A stretch of 64,000 nt of DNA from JAVBMV01 sp031552145. Lineage in GTDB: Bacteria > Myxococcota > Myxococcia > Myxococcales > UBA5297. Of the stretch, positions 8,928 to 17,939 are shown piece after piece. How positions within the stretch are numbered: the stretch's first letter is position 1; each line of letters starts with the position of its first letter. Made by a program: the position numbers and the translations under genes. Under the pieces are notes generated by a model. The model did no database searches. It was not told the DNA's origin and saw only the letters and a program-made list of their open reading frames with translations. The stretch covers positions 310,001 to 374,000 of the forward strand of contig JAVBMV010000003.1 of assembly GCA_031552145.1 (NCBI GenBank), given 5' to 3'.

Positions 8928-10130
8928 CTACGGCTTCAGCACTGGCACGATGCGATCCAGCGCCCAATCGATCTCTTCCTTAGTGATGGTGAGCGGAGGG
9001 GCGAAGCGGATGACGTAGTCGTGAGTCTCCTTGCAGAGGAGCCCCTTCTTCATGAGCGCCTCGCAGTAGGGGCGGGCGCCGCCGGTGGAGGACTTGAGCA
9101 GCACGCCGATGAGCAGCCCCTTGCCGCGCACCTCTTCGACCAGCGGGCTGCCGATGGCGCGCAGCTTCTCGATGAAGTAGGCGCCCAGCTCGTTGGAGCG
9201 CTTGGTCAGGTCGTCGCGCACCAGCACCTCGATCGCCTTGCGCCCCACGGCGCAGGCGAGCGGCGTGCCGCCGAAGGTGGAGCCGTGCTCGCCGGGGCGG
9301 AAGAGGCCGAGGACCTCCTTGGAGCCGACCACCGCCGAGACGGGCATGATGCCCCCGCCCAGCGCCTTGCCGAGCGTCATCATGTCGGGCTTGATGCCGT
9401 CATACTGATGGGCGAAGAGCTTGCCGGTGCGGCCGAAGCCGGTCTGGATCTCGTCGCAGATGAGCAGGACGTTGTTCTTGGTGCAGAGCTCCCGCGCCCT
9501 CTTGAGGAAGCCGTTCGGCGGGACGACGACGCCCGCCTCGCCCTGAATCGGCTCGACCATGAAGGCCACGGTGTTCTTGGTGATGGCCTGCTCCAGCGCC
9601 TTGTCGTCGCCGAAGGGGATGATCTTGAAGCCCGGCGTGAAGGGGCCGAAGTCATCCTTGTAGAGGGGCTCGGTCGAAAAGGAGACGATGGTGACCGTGC
9701 GGCCGTGGAAGTTGTTCTCGCAGACGATGATCTCGGCCTCGTAGGGCTTGACGCCCTTGACGCGATAGCCCCACTTGCGCGCGGCCTTGATCGCCGTCTC
9801 GACGGCCTCGGCGCCGCTGTTCATCGGGAGCGCCAGGTCCATGCCGCAGAGCTCGGTCAGCTCCTTGGTGAAGGGCCCGAGCTGATCGTTGTGGAAGGCG
9901 CGCGAGGTGACCGCGACCTTGTCGGCCTGCGCCTTGAGCGCGCCGACCAGCTCCGGATGGCAGTGGCCATGGTTGATCGCCGAATAGGCGCTCAGCATGT
10001 CCATGTACTTGTTGCCCTCGGGGTCCTTCACCCAGACGCCCTTGGCCTCGGAGATGACGATGGGCAGCGGGTGGTAGTTGTGGGCGCCATACTTCTCGGT
10101 GACTTCGATGATCTCCCTGGTTGACGTCAT
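8928..10130 (-). CDS. rocD: Ornithine--oxo-acid aminotransferase
   Basis: 400 aa. The open frame runs about 70 codons further upstream, but the ATG at 10130 has GAGGAGGAG just before it and begins the family-typical N-terminus. It is a class III PLP-dependent aminotransferase. Landmarks are S-G-A-E-A-V-E-T-A-I-K-A-A-R-K-W-G (cofactor phosphate region), the N-N-F-H-G-R-T loop, C-D-E-I-Q-T-G-F-G-R-T-G with the Asp that pairs with the PLP ring nitrogen, and T-L-G-K-A-L-G-G-G with the Schiff-base lysine. It moves the delta-amino group of ornithine to 2-oxoglutarate, giving glutamate semialdehyde for proline or glutamate. Length and motifs fit ornithine rather than acetylornithine aminotransferase. 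Monocistronic and cytoplasmic. Confidence 0.93.
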   Translation of the reverse strand: MTSTREIIEVTEKYGAHNYHPLPIVISEAKGVWVKDPEGNKYMDMLSAYSAINHGHCHPELVGALKAQADKVAVTSRAFHNDQLGPFTKELTELCGMDLALPMNSGAEAVETAIKAARKWGYRVKGVKPYEAEIIVCENNFHGRTVTIVSFSTEPLYKDDFGPFTPGFKIIPFGDDKALEQAITKNTVAFMVEPIQGEAGVVVPPNGFLKRARELCTKNNVLLICDEIQTGFGRTGKLFAHQYDGIKPDMMTLGKALGGGIMPVSAVVGSKEVLGLFRPGEHGSTFGGTPLACAVGRKAIEVLVRDDLTKRSNELGAYFIEKLRAIGSPLVEEVRGKGLLIGVLLKSSTGGARPYCEALMKKGLLCKETHDYVIRFAPPLTITKEEIDWALDRIVPVLKP

Positions 10131-10426
10131 GGGCTCCTCCTCAGGATGGAGCGTGCTGCTGGTTGGCTGCCGTCGTTCGTGCACGGCGCCAAGCTGCGCC
10201 GGCCCAATGGCCTGCCGGGAGGCGGCACCAATCCCGGACGGGCTCGTGGTGAATGGCTGAAAAGGGCGCGGCGCGTCAAGTCCCGCGGATGGGGCCTCTC
10301 TGCGGCTCGGGGGCGCGAATCGTTTGGCTGGCTCGCGCATCAGAGCCCCAGCCGACTATCCTTGCGGCGCGTTCCCCGTCGCCCTCCACATCCTTCATCC
10401 TCACACCCCTTACTTCGGAGATGCAG

Positions 10427-11020
10427 ATGAACCAGACCTACAAGACCCGTGAATTCAACCACCTGGTGGGCCTCAACGGCATCAGCGCCGCGCAGGTCGA
10501 GCAGCACCTGAAGCTCTATGAGGGCTACGTAAAGAACACCAACCTGCTCAACGAGCAGATCGCCGAGATGCTCGCCAAGGGAAACACGGAGAACCCTATC
10601 TTCGCCGAGCTGAACCGGCGCCTCCCCTTCGAGCAGAACGGCATGGTGCTCCACGAGTACTACTTCGATAACATGGCGCCCAACGGAGCCGCGATGACCA
10701 AGGGCGGCGCGCTCGAGAAGGCGCTGGAGGGGAGCTTCGGCTCGGTCGAGAACTACCGCAAGGAGCTGCTGGCGCTGGCCAAGATGCGGGGCGTGGGCTG
10801 GGTGCTCACCGTTCAGGATCCAACCACGGGTTGGCTCGCCAATCGCTGGGTCACTCTGCACCAGGATGGCAATATCGCCGGCTATAAGATCATCCTCGCC
10901 TTCGACATCTGGGAGCATGCCTGGACGGTCGACTACAAGCCGACAGAGCGAGCCAAGTATCTAGAGGCGTGGCTCTCCAACACCGATTGGAAGCGCGCCG
11001 AGGCGCGGCTGGCAAAGTAG
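10427..11020 (+). CDS. Fe/Mn-family superoxide dismutase
   Basis: 197 aa. A frame opens far upstream, but CGGAG at 10416-10420 is spaced six bases from the ATG at 10427, and the protein then starts normally for the family; the ATG at 10421 touches the CGGAG. All four metal ligands are visible: H27 in the first helix (V-E-Q-H-L-K-L-Y), H76 in L-H-E-Y-Y-F-D-N-M, and D160 and H164 in F-D-I-W-E-H-A. It converts superoxide to peroxide and oxygen. No signal peptide, so cytoplasmic. It is transcribed divergently from the ornithine aminotransferase gene across about 300 bases in which I find no clear promoter, and is followed by a strong hairpin. Iron versus manganese use cannot be decided from sequence alone. 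Confidence 0.93.
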   Translation: MNQTYKTREFNHLVGLNGISAAQVEQHLKLYEGYVKNTNLLNEQIAEMLAKGNTENPIFAELNRRLPFEQNGMVLHEYYFDNMAPNGAAMTKGGALEKALEGSFGSVENYRKELLALAKMRGVGWVLTVQDPTTGWLANRWVTLHQDGNIAGYKIILAFDIWEHAWTVDYKPTERAKYLEAWLSNTDWKRAEARLAK

Positions 11021-11066
11021 GCTCAGACTGAGCATCGCCGTGGCGGCGAGCGAGGCAAAGTAGGTT

Positions 11067-11102
11067 GGAGGGCGGCTCTCTGGACTCGGGGAGCCGCCCT
11101 CC
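11067..11102 (+). terminator. Strong GC hairpin after the superoxide dismutase gene
   Basis: A perfect 12-bp stem (GGAGGGCGGCTC at 11067-11078, GAGCCGCCCTCC at 11091-11102) with a 12-base loop sits 46 bases after the stop codon. There is no run of T after it, so it may act as a GC-only terminator or as an RNA 3'-end stabiliser. Confidence 0.7.
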
Positions 11103-11110
11103 TGCATAAT
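11081..11110 (+). promoter_or_regulatory. Candidate sigma70-type promoter for the Cys-rich lipoprotein gene
   Basis: TGGACT (11081-11086) and CATAAT (11105-11110) are separated by 18 bases and lie 50 bases before the ATG at 11161. The -10 matches consensus at five of six positions, the -35 at four. The -35 box falls in the loop and 3' arm of the preceding terminator hairpin. Confidence 0.33.
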
Positions 11111-11160
11111 GGCGTGGATCAAGACCCTCCCCATGGCCGTAGGGAGGGGAGGAGCCCGCC

Positions 11161-13137
11161 ATGAGAGAGACCCGTTGGACTAGTACTTTCACGCTCTTCG
11201 CCCTGCTCGCGCTCGTGGCGACGGGATGCACACCTTCGAAGGATCCCAAACCGGACGCCGGTCCCGACACCGATGTCGGCGACAGCGACGCTGACGTTCC
11301 GCCGCCTCCACCCTGCGAGCTTCCCAGCCGCATGATCGACGGCGTCTGCACTCCTCCCTGCGCGGCGGACTTCGACTGCGGCAAGGGCAAGCGTTGCCTC
11401 GTCAGCGAGAGCGACATCAACAAGGCGCGCAACTACCTGCCCGAGAACCTCAAGGACATGGAGCTCTACGTCGGACAGTGCATCGACGCGGTGCAGTGCA
11501 CGGCCGACTCGATCTGCGCCAGCGGCGAGGGCGAGTTCTACTACTGTAACTCCAGCGCAGCCTGCGTCTGCCAGATGGGCGAGACGAAGAACGAGGATGG
11601 CGAGACCATCGGACACTGCAAGCGGGTGCGCAAGCCCTGCGGCAAGTGCACCGAGGATGTGGAGTGTGGCAACACCGAGCACTTCCGCAGCCAGGATAAG
11701 CAGGCGGTGTGCGTGGGCGGCCTCACCCCGGAGCAGCCGCACGCCTACTGCTTCCAGGTCGTCACCTCTACCTGCACCTGCGGCAAGACCTACAGCAAGG
11801 ACGGCAAGACCATCTGCGCGCCGGAAGAGCCGGAGGTCTGCGAGTTCGGCGCCTTCGAGTGCTGCGAGAAGGACTACGAGGCGGGCATGGGCTCGGTGAA
11901 GGGCTACTGCCGCGATCCGGGGACGCCGATCTGCGACACCAAGAACGGCATCTGCCGCACACCCTGTAAGTACGAGTTCGACACGGGCAAGACCGTCGGC
12001 TGCAAGACGGGTCAGGTCTGCCACGTCCTCGAGAAGCGTCTCGATCCCGACATCTCTTTCTACGCGCGCGGCCGGTGTGGGCCGCCCTGTAAGAACAATG
12101 AGGAATGCCTCGCCGATCCCGATCCAGCAGTCGCGCAGAGGTTGGAGGATCTGGGCTACGCTTGCATGAAGGACGAAAAGGCCCCGGAGGGGATGGAGCG
12201 ATGCCGCCCCACGGGCTGCATCGATGACTTGGAGTGCGAAGATGCCCCCGACGTGGATGGCCAGGCCTATCGCGGGTTCTGCAACAGAGTGAACCGCAGC
12301 TGCATCTGTGAGCCGCCCGACGCCTACAAGACGTGGGACGCGGAGACCTGCTTCTGCAGAGGTGTCAAGAAGGATGGGTCGCCCTGGGTCAATCCCGAGG
12401 AACAGACTCCCTTCACGGAGGATTGTTATGGCTCCTACACCTGTGACGCGGACCCCCTATCGCCCACGGCCAACCACTGCGTCGAGAAGACCTGCATCGA
12501 CTGGGGTGGCGCGGCGGCCGAGTGCGAGCTCGCGGAGTTCTGCTGTGGCGAGAACCCTGATCGCCCCTGCAAGGACCTAGCTGGCAACGAAGCCGGCAAG
12601 TATGGCGAGTGCTACGAGGCGCCGCTGGAGGTCTTCTGCAAGACCTGTGAGAGCCATAATGCCTGTAACACCGCATCAATGCCCGTCGACATGAAGGATC
12701 ACCTCGGCAGGAGCCCCAAGGACATCAACCTTTGCTCGGGGCCACAAGGTGATGCGACCTGCATAGTCACCTGCGACTCCTCCGCCATGGACTGTCCCAG
12801 AGGCTTCCGATGCGATGAGGTGAAGGTCAACTGCAAGCAGGGAGATCCGACGGGATGCGACAACAACCCCGACGCCTGCACGGCCAACTGCGTGGAGCAA
12901 AATGACGGAAGCATCGTCTGTGCTTGCATCTGTTACGAGGCCTACACGACCGAGGGGTGCCCTGCCGGCACGCGCTGCACGCGCTGGCCACCGACTCAGG
13001 ATCCCAACGACTCCTCCAAGTACTCGGATCGCTATTGCGTCTACGGTGACTACTGCCTGGAAGACGCTCAGGGCGCCGATCCGGAAGACCCCAACAAGGT
13101 GCTGACCACCTGTGACGTGGTGAAAGCTGGCCCCTAG
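11161..13137 (+). CDS. Large Cys-rich outer-surface lipoprotein
   Basis: 658 aa. A signal peptide ends in the lipobox V-A-T-G-C (Cys 23), followed by an Asp/Pro-rich linker (about residues 27-50) of a kind common on surface lipoproteins of myxobacterial relatives. The remainder is a long series of cysteine-dense segments with patterns such as C-x4-D-C-x-x-G-x-x-C, probably many small disulfide-linked modules. No enzymatic motif is visible. Such proteins are exported, lipidated and probably displayed on the outer membrane; the number of likely disulfides implies oxidative folding in the periplasm. It stands alone between two hairpins. A second protein of the same style lies at 47423-48508. Function unknown. 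Confidence 0.8.
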   Translation: MRETRWTSTFTLFALLALVATGCTPSKDPKPDAGPDTDVGDSDADVPPPPPCELPSRMIDGVCTPPCAADFDCGKGKRCLVSESDINKARNYLPENLKDMELYVGQCIDAVQCTADSICASGEGEFYYCNSSAACVCQMGETKNEDGETIGHCKRVRKPCGKCTEDVECGNTEHFRSQDKQAVCVGGLTPEQPHAYCFQVVTSTCTCGKTYSKDGKTICAPEEPEVCEFGAFECCEKDYEAGMGSVKGYCRDPGTPICDTKNGICRTPCKYEFDTGKTVGCKTGQVCHVLEKRLDPDISFYARGRCGPPCKNNEECLADPDPAVAQRLEDLGYACMKDEKAPEGMERCRPTGCIDDLECEDAPDVDGQAYRGFCNRVNRSCICEPPDAYKTWDAETCFCRGVKKDGSPWVNPEEQTPFTEDCYGSYTCDADPLSPTANHCVEKTCIDWGGAAAECELAEFCCGENPDRPCKDLAGNEAGKYGECYEAPLEVFCKTCESHNACNTASMPVDMKDHLGRSPKDINLCSGPQGDATCIVTCDSSAMDCPRGFRCDEVKVNCKQGDPTGCDNNPDACTANCVEQNDGSIVCACICYEAYTTEGCPAGTRCTRWPPTQDPNDSSKYSDRYCVYGDYCLEDAQGADPEDPNKVLTTCDVVKAGP

Positions 13138-13160
13138 CGAAGCACGCGTAGGTCCGACGT

Positions 13161-13198
13161 AAGAAGCCCCGGCGAGCACTGGCTCTCCGGGGCTTCTT
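13161..13198. terminator. Bidirectional terminator between convergent genes
   Basis: A perfect 12-bp stem (AAGAAGCCCCGG at 13161-13172, CCGGGGCTTCTT at 13187-13198) with a 14-base loop. It lies between the plus-strand Cys-rich lipoprotein gene and the minus-strand coiled-coil lipoprotein gene and can serve both. The A/T ends of the arms give a short T stretch in either direction. Confidence 0.8.
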
Positions 13199-13219
13199 CG
13201 TTGGTACTCCAAAGGTACG

Positions 13220-13909
13220 TCACTCCTGGTTGCCAGCGCCTCCCACCGCGCGCTGCCGCTCGCGCTTTTCTTCGTAACCGCGCTTGGCTGACTCGTAGGC
13301 ATCCTCGCGCCGCTGGTACTCGCCGCGCGCCCGCTCCTCCTCACGGCGCAGCCCCGCGCTCCGCTCCTCGAAGGAACTCAGCCGATATCGGTCGGCAGCG
13401 GGGTCCTTGACCGCGCGCAGCGAGCGCACCTTCTCCGCTTCCAGCGCGGCGCCGTCGGCCTCGACCTTGCGCTCTGCGAGCTCCCGCTCTGCCTTGTCGG
13501 CGGAGAGGCGCGCGCTCAGCATCCCGACACGGGTTCGGGCAAGATCGAGCTCCCTCCCCGACTCCTCGCGCTGCGATTGCGCCTCGCGCACCGCCTCTTT
13601 TTGGCCAGTATCATTCGCTACCTTGAGCGCGCTGCCAGCGCGGGTGCTCTTCGCCTGCGCCACTTTCACATCTTCGCGCGCCAACCGGAGCTGCTGCTCG
13701 GTGTCGTGGATGGCGAGCTCCGCGCGCGCACGCTCATCTTGCGCGCGCTGGAGTTCGCTGCGCCGCGCCTCCACCGAGCTCATTCCCTCCTCGGAGAGCC
13801 TGGCGAGGTCGACTTCCTTAACTTTCAACCGCTCCTCATGATGCGCACAAGAGAGCAGGGCTCCGAGGGCCAGGGTCGCTGCCAGAGTCGAGGGAGCGGG
13901 TCGTCGCAT
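13220..13909 (-). CDS. Coiled-coil lipoprotein of unknown function
   Basis: 229 aa. The N-terminus is a lipoprotein signal (hydrophobic stretch ending in A-L-L-S-C, Cys about 21). From about residue 35 to the C-terminus the chain is almost entirely charged, Ala-, Glu- and Arg-rich helix with heptad spacing, expected to form a long coiled coil. There is no catalytic motif. Layout resembles periplasmic spacer or scaffold lipoproteins, but I cannot assign a family. It is transcribed divergently from the RseP gene about 120 bases away; I see no clear promoter in between. Confidence 0.7.
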   Translation of the reverse strand: MRRPAPSTLAATLALGALLSCAHHEERLKVKEVDLARLSEEGMSSVEARRSELQRAQDERARAELAIHDTEQQLRLAREDVKVAQAKSTRAGSALKVANDTGQKEAVREAQSQREESGRELDLARTRVGMLSARLSADKAERELAERKVEADGAALEAEKVRSLRAVKDPAADRYRLSSFEERSAGLRREEERARGEYQRREDAYESAKRGYEEKRERQRAVGGAGNQE

Positions 13910-14029
13910 TCGCGTACCTCCTCGCTGGAAGCTGGGCCGCCGGCAGCGCTCGGTGCAAGGGCGCCACGAACTGCTCTAGGCGCTCCGGCGCGCTGCGCGC
14001 GCGCTCCGGGCGTGTTACCCTTTTCCCCC

Positions 14030-15133
14030 ATGTCCTTTCTTCTCCCCATCGTCGCCGTCGGGCTGCTGATCGCCGTCCATGAGTTTGGCCACTTCGCCGC
14101 GGCCCGGGCGCTCGGGATGCGCGTCGACGCCTTCTCCATCGGCTTCGGCCCCGTGCTCCTCGCCTTCAAATGGGGAGAGACCGAATACCGCCTCTCGCTG
14201 CTCCCCTTCGGGGGCTATGCGAAGATCGCCGGGATGGCGCCGGGCGAGCTTCCCGAGGAAGAGCCGCGCGCCTATCTGAACCGGCCTGCATGGCAGCGCG
14301 CGCTCGTCCTCTTCGCCGGCCCCTTCGTCAACTGGCTGGTGGCTTTCCTCCTCCTGGCGGGGCTGCTCATGGCGGGGCTCTCCCAGCCGCTGGACGAGCC
14401 GCTCATCGGCGCGGTCGCCGAGGGCTCTCCCGCCGAGGTGGCCGGGCTGCGCGCGGGCGATCGGGTCGTCGCGGTCGATGGAAAGAAGATGGCGAGCTGG
14501 GAGGAGCTGGTCGGCGCGATCCGGGCGAGCGGCGGCGAGCGCATGACTTTCGAATACCTGCGCGAGACCCGGCGGCAGAGCGCGATGCTCTCGACGGGCA
14601 CCGACGGAATGCTGGGTATCGCGAGCAGCACGGTCGAGGTGCGCACGCCCCCAGCGCAGGCCCTGGCGCTCTCCTTTGTGAAGACCGGGGAGATCGTCGG
14701 CAGCTCTCTCGCCTCGCTCAAACGGCTCGTCACCCGGGAGAGCAAGGGGCAGCTGATGGGGCCGCTGGGGATCGTGGACGAGACCCGCAGGGCGGCCGAC
14801 TCGGGAATGCGCCCTTTCCTCTTCACGCTGGTGCTTATATCGCTGGCACTGGCGCTGATGAATCTGCTTCCCTTTCCCGCGCTCGATGGCGGGCGACTTG
14901 CCTTCCTGGCCATCGAGTCGATACGGGGAAAGCCAGTCTCGCCGCGGGTGGAGGGGACCTTCCACGCCGCGGGCTTCGCGCTGCTCTTAGCGCTGATCCT
15001 CTACGCCACTTTCGGTGACGTCGGCCGAATCGCGGGACGCTCGGGCGAAGCGCAGCGGTCGGAGCCTGGCGCGCCGGCGCAGGTCACTCCTCCGGCTCTC
15101 CCCGATAGCGGCGGAGCTTCCGCTCCAGAGTAG
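14030..15133 (+). CDS. rseP: RseP-family site-2 metalloprotease
   Basis: 367 aa. The open frame begins about 450 bases earlier, but that part is antisense to the coiled-coil lipoprotein; the ATG at 14030 starts directly with a membrane helix. The zinc motif H-E-F-G-H is at residues 17-21 in the first helix. A single PDZ domain spans about 120-205, and the second active-site segment L-L-P-F-P-A-L-D-G-G lies near residue 290. At least three further membrane helices are visible. The family cuts transmembrane anchors, for example anti-sigma factors. Members in E. coli have two PDZ domains; a single one is common elsewhere. The last 50 bases overlap the convergent regulator gene. No good ribosome-binding site precedes the ATG. 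Confidence 0.9.
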   Translation: MSFLLPIVAVGLLIAVHEFGHFAAARALGMRVDAFSIGFGPVLLAFKWGETEYRLSLLPFGGYAKIAGMAPGELPEEEPRAYLNRPAWQRALVLFAGPFVNWLVAFLLLAGLLMAGLSQPLDEPLIGAVAEGSPAEVAGLRAGDRVVAVDGKKMASWEELVGAIRASGGERMTFEYLRETRRQSAMLSTGTDGMLGIASSTVEVRTPPAQALALSFVKTGEIVGSSLASLKRLVTRESKGQLMGPLGIVDETRRAADSGMRPFLFTLVLISLALALMNLLPFPALDGGRLAFLAIESIRGKPVSPRVEGTFHAAGFALLLALILYATFGDVGRIAGRSGEAQRSEPGAPAQVTPPALPDSGGASAPE

Positions 15134-16592
15134 GGCGGCTGATCCCGAGGAGGTCGCAGGCGCGACCCTTGTGGCCGCGCGTGTGCTCTAGCGCCTTGAG
15201 GATGTGGCGCCGCTCCACCTCGTCGAGCGAGAGGAATGGCTCCTCTCCAGTGTTCGGTACGCCGGAAGCGCCCGCCGTGCTCGCCACGCCCGGGTAGATG
15301 CCCGTGCTGAACCGGCTCTCCCGGGCGCCCTCTCCCAGGTAACCCGGGGCGGGGACCGGCGTGGCGGGGTACGAGGTGCCCGGCAGCCTCAGAGCATAGG
15401 CGGAAGGGCTCTGCCCCGGCGGCGGCTCCGCGACATGCTCCTTGAGGAGCATGTTGCCTGGCGCCAAGACCACCGCGCGCGTGATGGTGTTCTCCAGCTC
15501 CCGGATGTTGCCGAACCAGGAGCGGTTCACCAGAAGCTGCATCACCTCGCCCGGGATGATCGTAACCTTCTTGCCCACACGTATATTGATTTTCTCGAGA
15601 AGATGGCGCGTCAGCGAGGGAATATCCTCGCGCCGCTCGCGCAGCGGAGGCACCTCGATCGTCATGACGTTGAGCCGCTGGTAGAGATCTTCGCGGAAGC
15701 GCCCCGCGGCGACCTCCTCGGCCAAATTCCGGTGCGTCGCCGCGATGATCCGCGCGCGAACCACCAGCTTCTTCAGGCCGCCCACGCGCTCGAACTCGCG
15801 CTCCTGCAACACGCGCAGCAGCTTCGCCTGCAGCCCCGCCTGCATGTCTCCGATTTCGTCGAGAAAGACCGTCCCATCCTCGGCCTGCTCGAACTTGCCC
15901 ACCTTGGTCGCGACGGCGCCGCTGAAGGCGCCCTTCTCGTGGCCAAAGAGCTCACTCTCGAGCAAGGTGTCGACGATGGAGGAGCAGTTGATCCCGACGA
16001 AGGGGCGCGGCCGATCGTCGCTGTAGTGATGGATCACCTGCGCGATCAGCTCCTTCCCGGTGCCGCTCTCCCCCGCGATGAGCACCGTGGCCCTGCTCGC
16101 CGCCACCTTGCCAATCTCCTTCACGATCTGGTGGATCCGAGGGCTGTTGCCAACAATGTCGCCCAGCCTCGCCGTCGTCTCGAGTGGGGCGTGGGCGCTC
16201 TTGGCGAGCGAGCGCGCGGCGAGCGCACCCATCACCACTTCGTCGAGGATGGCCGGAGAGCGAAAGGGCTTGTGGAGATAGTCGTAGGCGCCGAGCTTCA
16301 TCGCCCGGATCGTCGTCTCCATGTCGAAGTGGGCGGTGACGACGATGACGGGGGCATCACCGACCACCGCCTGCAGTTCGGGCAGCGCGTCTATGGCGAG
16401 GCCGTCGGGGAGCATCATGTCGAGCACGACGGCGTCGGGATGGACCTCGGCCGCCCTGCGCAGCGCCTCGCGAACCGTGCCCGCCGTGTGAACCTCGAGC
16501 CCCTGGCGAACCTCGTCGCTCCTCTCCTCAAAGTGCATTTTGAGGAGGTTGAGGAGATTTACATCATCGTCGACGATGAGGAGTTTTTCCAT
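15084..16592 (-). CDS. NtrC-family sigma54-dependent response regulator
   Basis: 502 aa from an ATG at 16592; the open frame continues upstream but the family N-terminus starts here. Receiver domain 1-120: acidic pocket D8-D10, phospho-acceptor D58, conserved Lys in L-H-K-P-F. AAA+ domain about 145-375: Walker A G-E-S-G-T-G-K-E (174-181), sigma54-contact loop G-A-F-S-G-A (221-226, Ser replacing the usual Thr), Walker B T-V-F-L-D-E, and R-finger segment with P-P-L-R-E-R-R-E-D-I. The C-terminal Fis-type HTH reads R-A-C-D-L-L-G-I-S-R-P-T-L. A Pro/Gly-rich linker of about 60 residues precedes it. It should respond to a histidine kinase and open sigma54 promoters. No kinase gene is adjacent, so the partner is unknown. 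Confidence 0.92.
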   Translation of the reverse strand: MEKLLIVDDDVNLLNLLKMHFEERSDEVRQGLEVHTAGTVREALRRAAEVHPDAVVLDMMLPDGLAIDALPELQAVVGDAPVIVVTAHFDMETTIRAMKLGAYDYLHKPFRSPAILDEVVMGALAARSLAKSAHAPLETTARLGDIVGNSPRIHQIVKEIGKVAASRATVLIAGESGTGKELIAQVIHHYSDDRPRPFVGINCSSIVDTLLESELFGHEKGAFSGAVATKVGKFEQAEDGTVFLDEIGDMQAGLQAKLLRVLQEREFERVGGLKKLVVRARIIAATHRNLAEEVAAGRFREDLYQRLNVMTIEVPPLRERREDIPSLTRHLLEKINIRVGKKVTIIPGEVMQLLVNRSWFGNIRELENTITRAVVLAPGNMLLKEHVAEPPPGQSPSAYALRLPGTSYPATPVPAPGYLGEGARESRFSTGIYPGVASTAGASGVPNTGEEPFLSLDEVERRHILKALEHTRGHKGRACDLLGISRPTLERKLRRYRGEPEE

Positions 16593-16687
16593 GGTCCGCG
16601 TCCGGCACGCTGTTCTTCGTTTGGCAGCCTGGCAAGCGTACCACAGTCGGTTCGGCGCCTGCCCACACGTCTGTGGAGCCGTCGGAC

Positions 16688-17872
16688 CTAGAGTGTTCTC
16701 TCTACGACCATCGCGAGCGCCTCGCCACCCCCGATGCAGATACCGGCCAAGCCGAGCCGCTTCTTCTCGTCCTCCAGGGCATGCAGGAGGGTGACCACGA
16801 TGCGGCAGCCCGAGGCGCCGATTGGGTGACCCAGCACTACCGCGCCGCCGCGCACGTTCACCTTCTCCAGCGGGATCCCCAGGAGCTTGGCGTTGGCGAG
16901 CGTCACCACGCCGAACGCCTCGTTGATCTCGAAGAGGTCGATATCGCCCGCGGTCAACTGCGCGCGCTTCAGCGCGCCCTTCATGGCGCCAGCCGGAGCG
17001 ATGGTGAAGTCGACGGGGGCAAGAGCAGCGCTTCCCCAGGAGCGCAGCTTGGCCAGCACCGGCCACCCCTCGCGCGAGGCGCGTTCGGCGCTCGCGAGGA
17101 CGATAGCCGCGGCTCCATCATTGATGGAGCTGGCGTTGGCGGCGGTGATGGTGCCATCCTTTTTGAAGGCAGGCCTGAGCGAAGCGATCTTGTCGGGCTG
17201 GGCGTTCTTCGGCCCCTCGTCCTCGGCGACGACCAGCGGCTCTCCCTTCTTGCGCGGCACCTCGATCGGCGCAATCTCGCGCTTGAAGAGGCCCGCGCTC
17301 TGCGCCCGCTGCGCGCGCAGCGTCGACTCGCGCGCGAAGGCGTCCTGATCCGCGCGGGAGAAGCCCTGCTCCTCGGCGCACTTCTCGCCGCAGTTCCCCA
17401 TGTGCATGTCGTTGTAGGGATCCCAGAGCCCGTCATGAATCATCAGATCCTTCATGGCGACGTGGCCCATGCGCGCCCCTTCGCGCAGCTGGGGCGAGAA
17501 ATAGGGCGCGTTGGACATCGACTCCATGCCGCCCGCCACGATGACGTCGGCGTCGCCCAGAGCGATCGCTTGAGCACCAAAGATGAGGCTCTGCATACCC
17601 GAGCCGCAGACCTTGTTGATGGTGACGCAGGGCGTCGCCTCGGGCAGCCCCGCATAGAGCGCCGCCTGACGCGCTGGCGCCTGCCCCACGCCCCCCTGGA
17701 GGACGCACCCCATGAGCACCTGCTCTACCTCCTTTAGGGGGACCTTGGCCCGCTCCAGCGCGGCGCGGATGGCGGCCGCCCCGAGTCGAGGCGCGGTGAG
17801 CGGCGCGAGGGAGCCCTGGAAGGCGCCGATGGGGGTTCTTGCTGCGCTGACGATGACGACGTCGCGGGACAT
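16688..17872 (-). CDS. Acetyl-CoA C-acetyltransferase (thiolase)
   Basis: 394 aa, normal for degradative and biosynthetic thiolases. The catalytic set is complete: C89 in I-N-K-V-C-G-S-G-M (acyl carrier), H349 in G-H-P-I-G-A-S-G and C379 in I-C-I-G-G-G-E-A. The N-x-N-E-A-F helix (E-I-N-E-A-F-G) is also present. It joins or splits acetyl-CoA units (acetoacetyl-CoA). The length and the C-I-G-G-G motif suggest acetyl-CoA acetyltransferase (AtoB/PhaA type) rather than long-chain FadA, but sequence alone does not settle it. Cytoplasmic. The gene is 67 bases after the UDP-galactopyranose mutase gene on the same strand, with no functional link apparent. Confidence 0.92.
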   Translation of the reverse strand: MSRDVVIVSAARTPIGAFQGSLAPLTAPRLGAAAIRAALERAKVPLKEVEQVLMGCVLQGGVGQAPARQAALYAGLPEATPCVTINKVCGSGMQSLIFGAQAIALGDADVIVAGGMESMSNAPYFSPQLREGARMGHVAMKDLMIHDGLWDPYNDMHMGNCGEKCAEEQGFSRADQDAFARESTLRAQRAQSAGLFKREIAPIEVPRKKGEPLVVAEDEGPKNAQPDKIASLRPAFKKDGTITAANASSINDGAAAIVLASAERASREGWPVLAKLRSWGSAALAPVDFTIAPAGAMKGALKRAQLTAGDIDLFEINEAFGVVTLANAKLLGIPLEKVNVRGGAVVLGHPIGASGCRIVVTLLHALEDEKKRLGLAGICIGGGEALAMVVERTL

Positions 17873-17939
17873 GGCTTCTCTCCTGTCGGGGGATGGGCGA
17901 AAGAGCGGCCCCCGAAAGCTAGCGGGAGAGCGCGCGAAG

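Noticed and set aside
9021..10124. Long plus-strand open frame (367 codons) opposite the ornithine aminotransferase gene
   Set aside because: Antisense to a highly conserved enzyme; the translation is Arg/Ala/Leu-rich with no family pattern, as expected of GC-rich shadow frames.
15204..16691. Plus-strand open frame of 495 codons opposite the NtrC-type regulator
   Set aside because: The minus-strand product has all the conserved domains; the antisense chain shows none.
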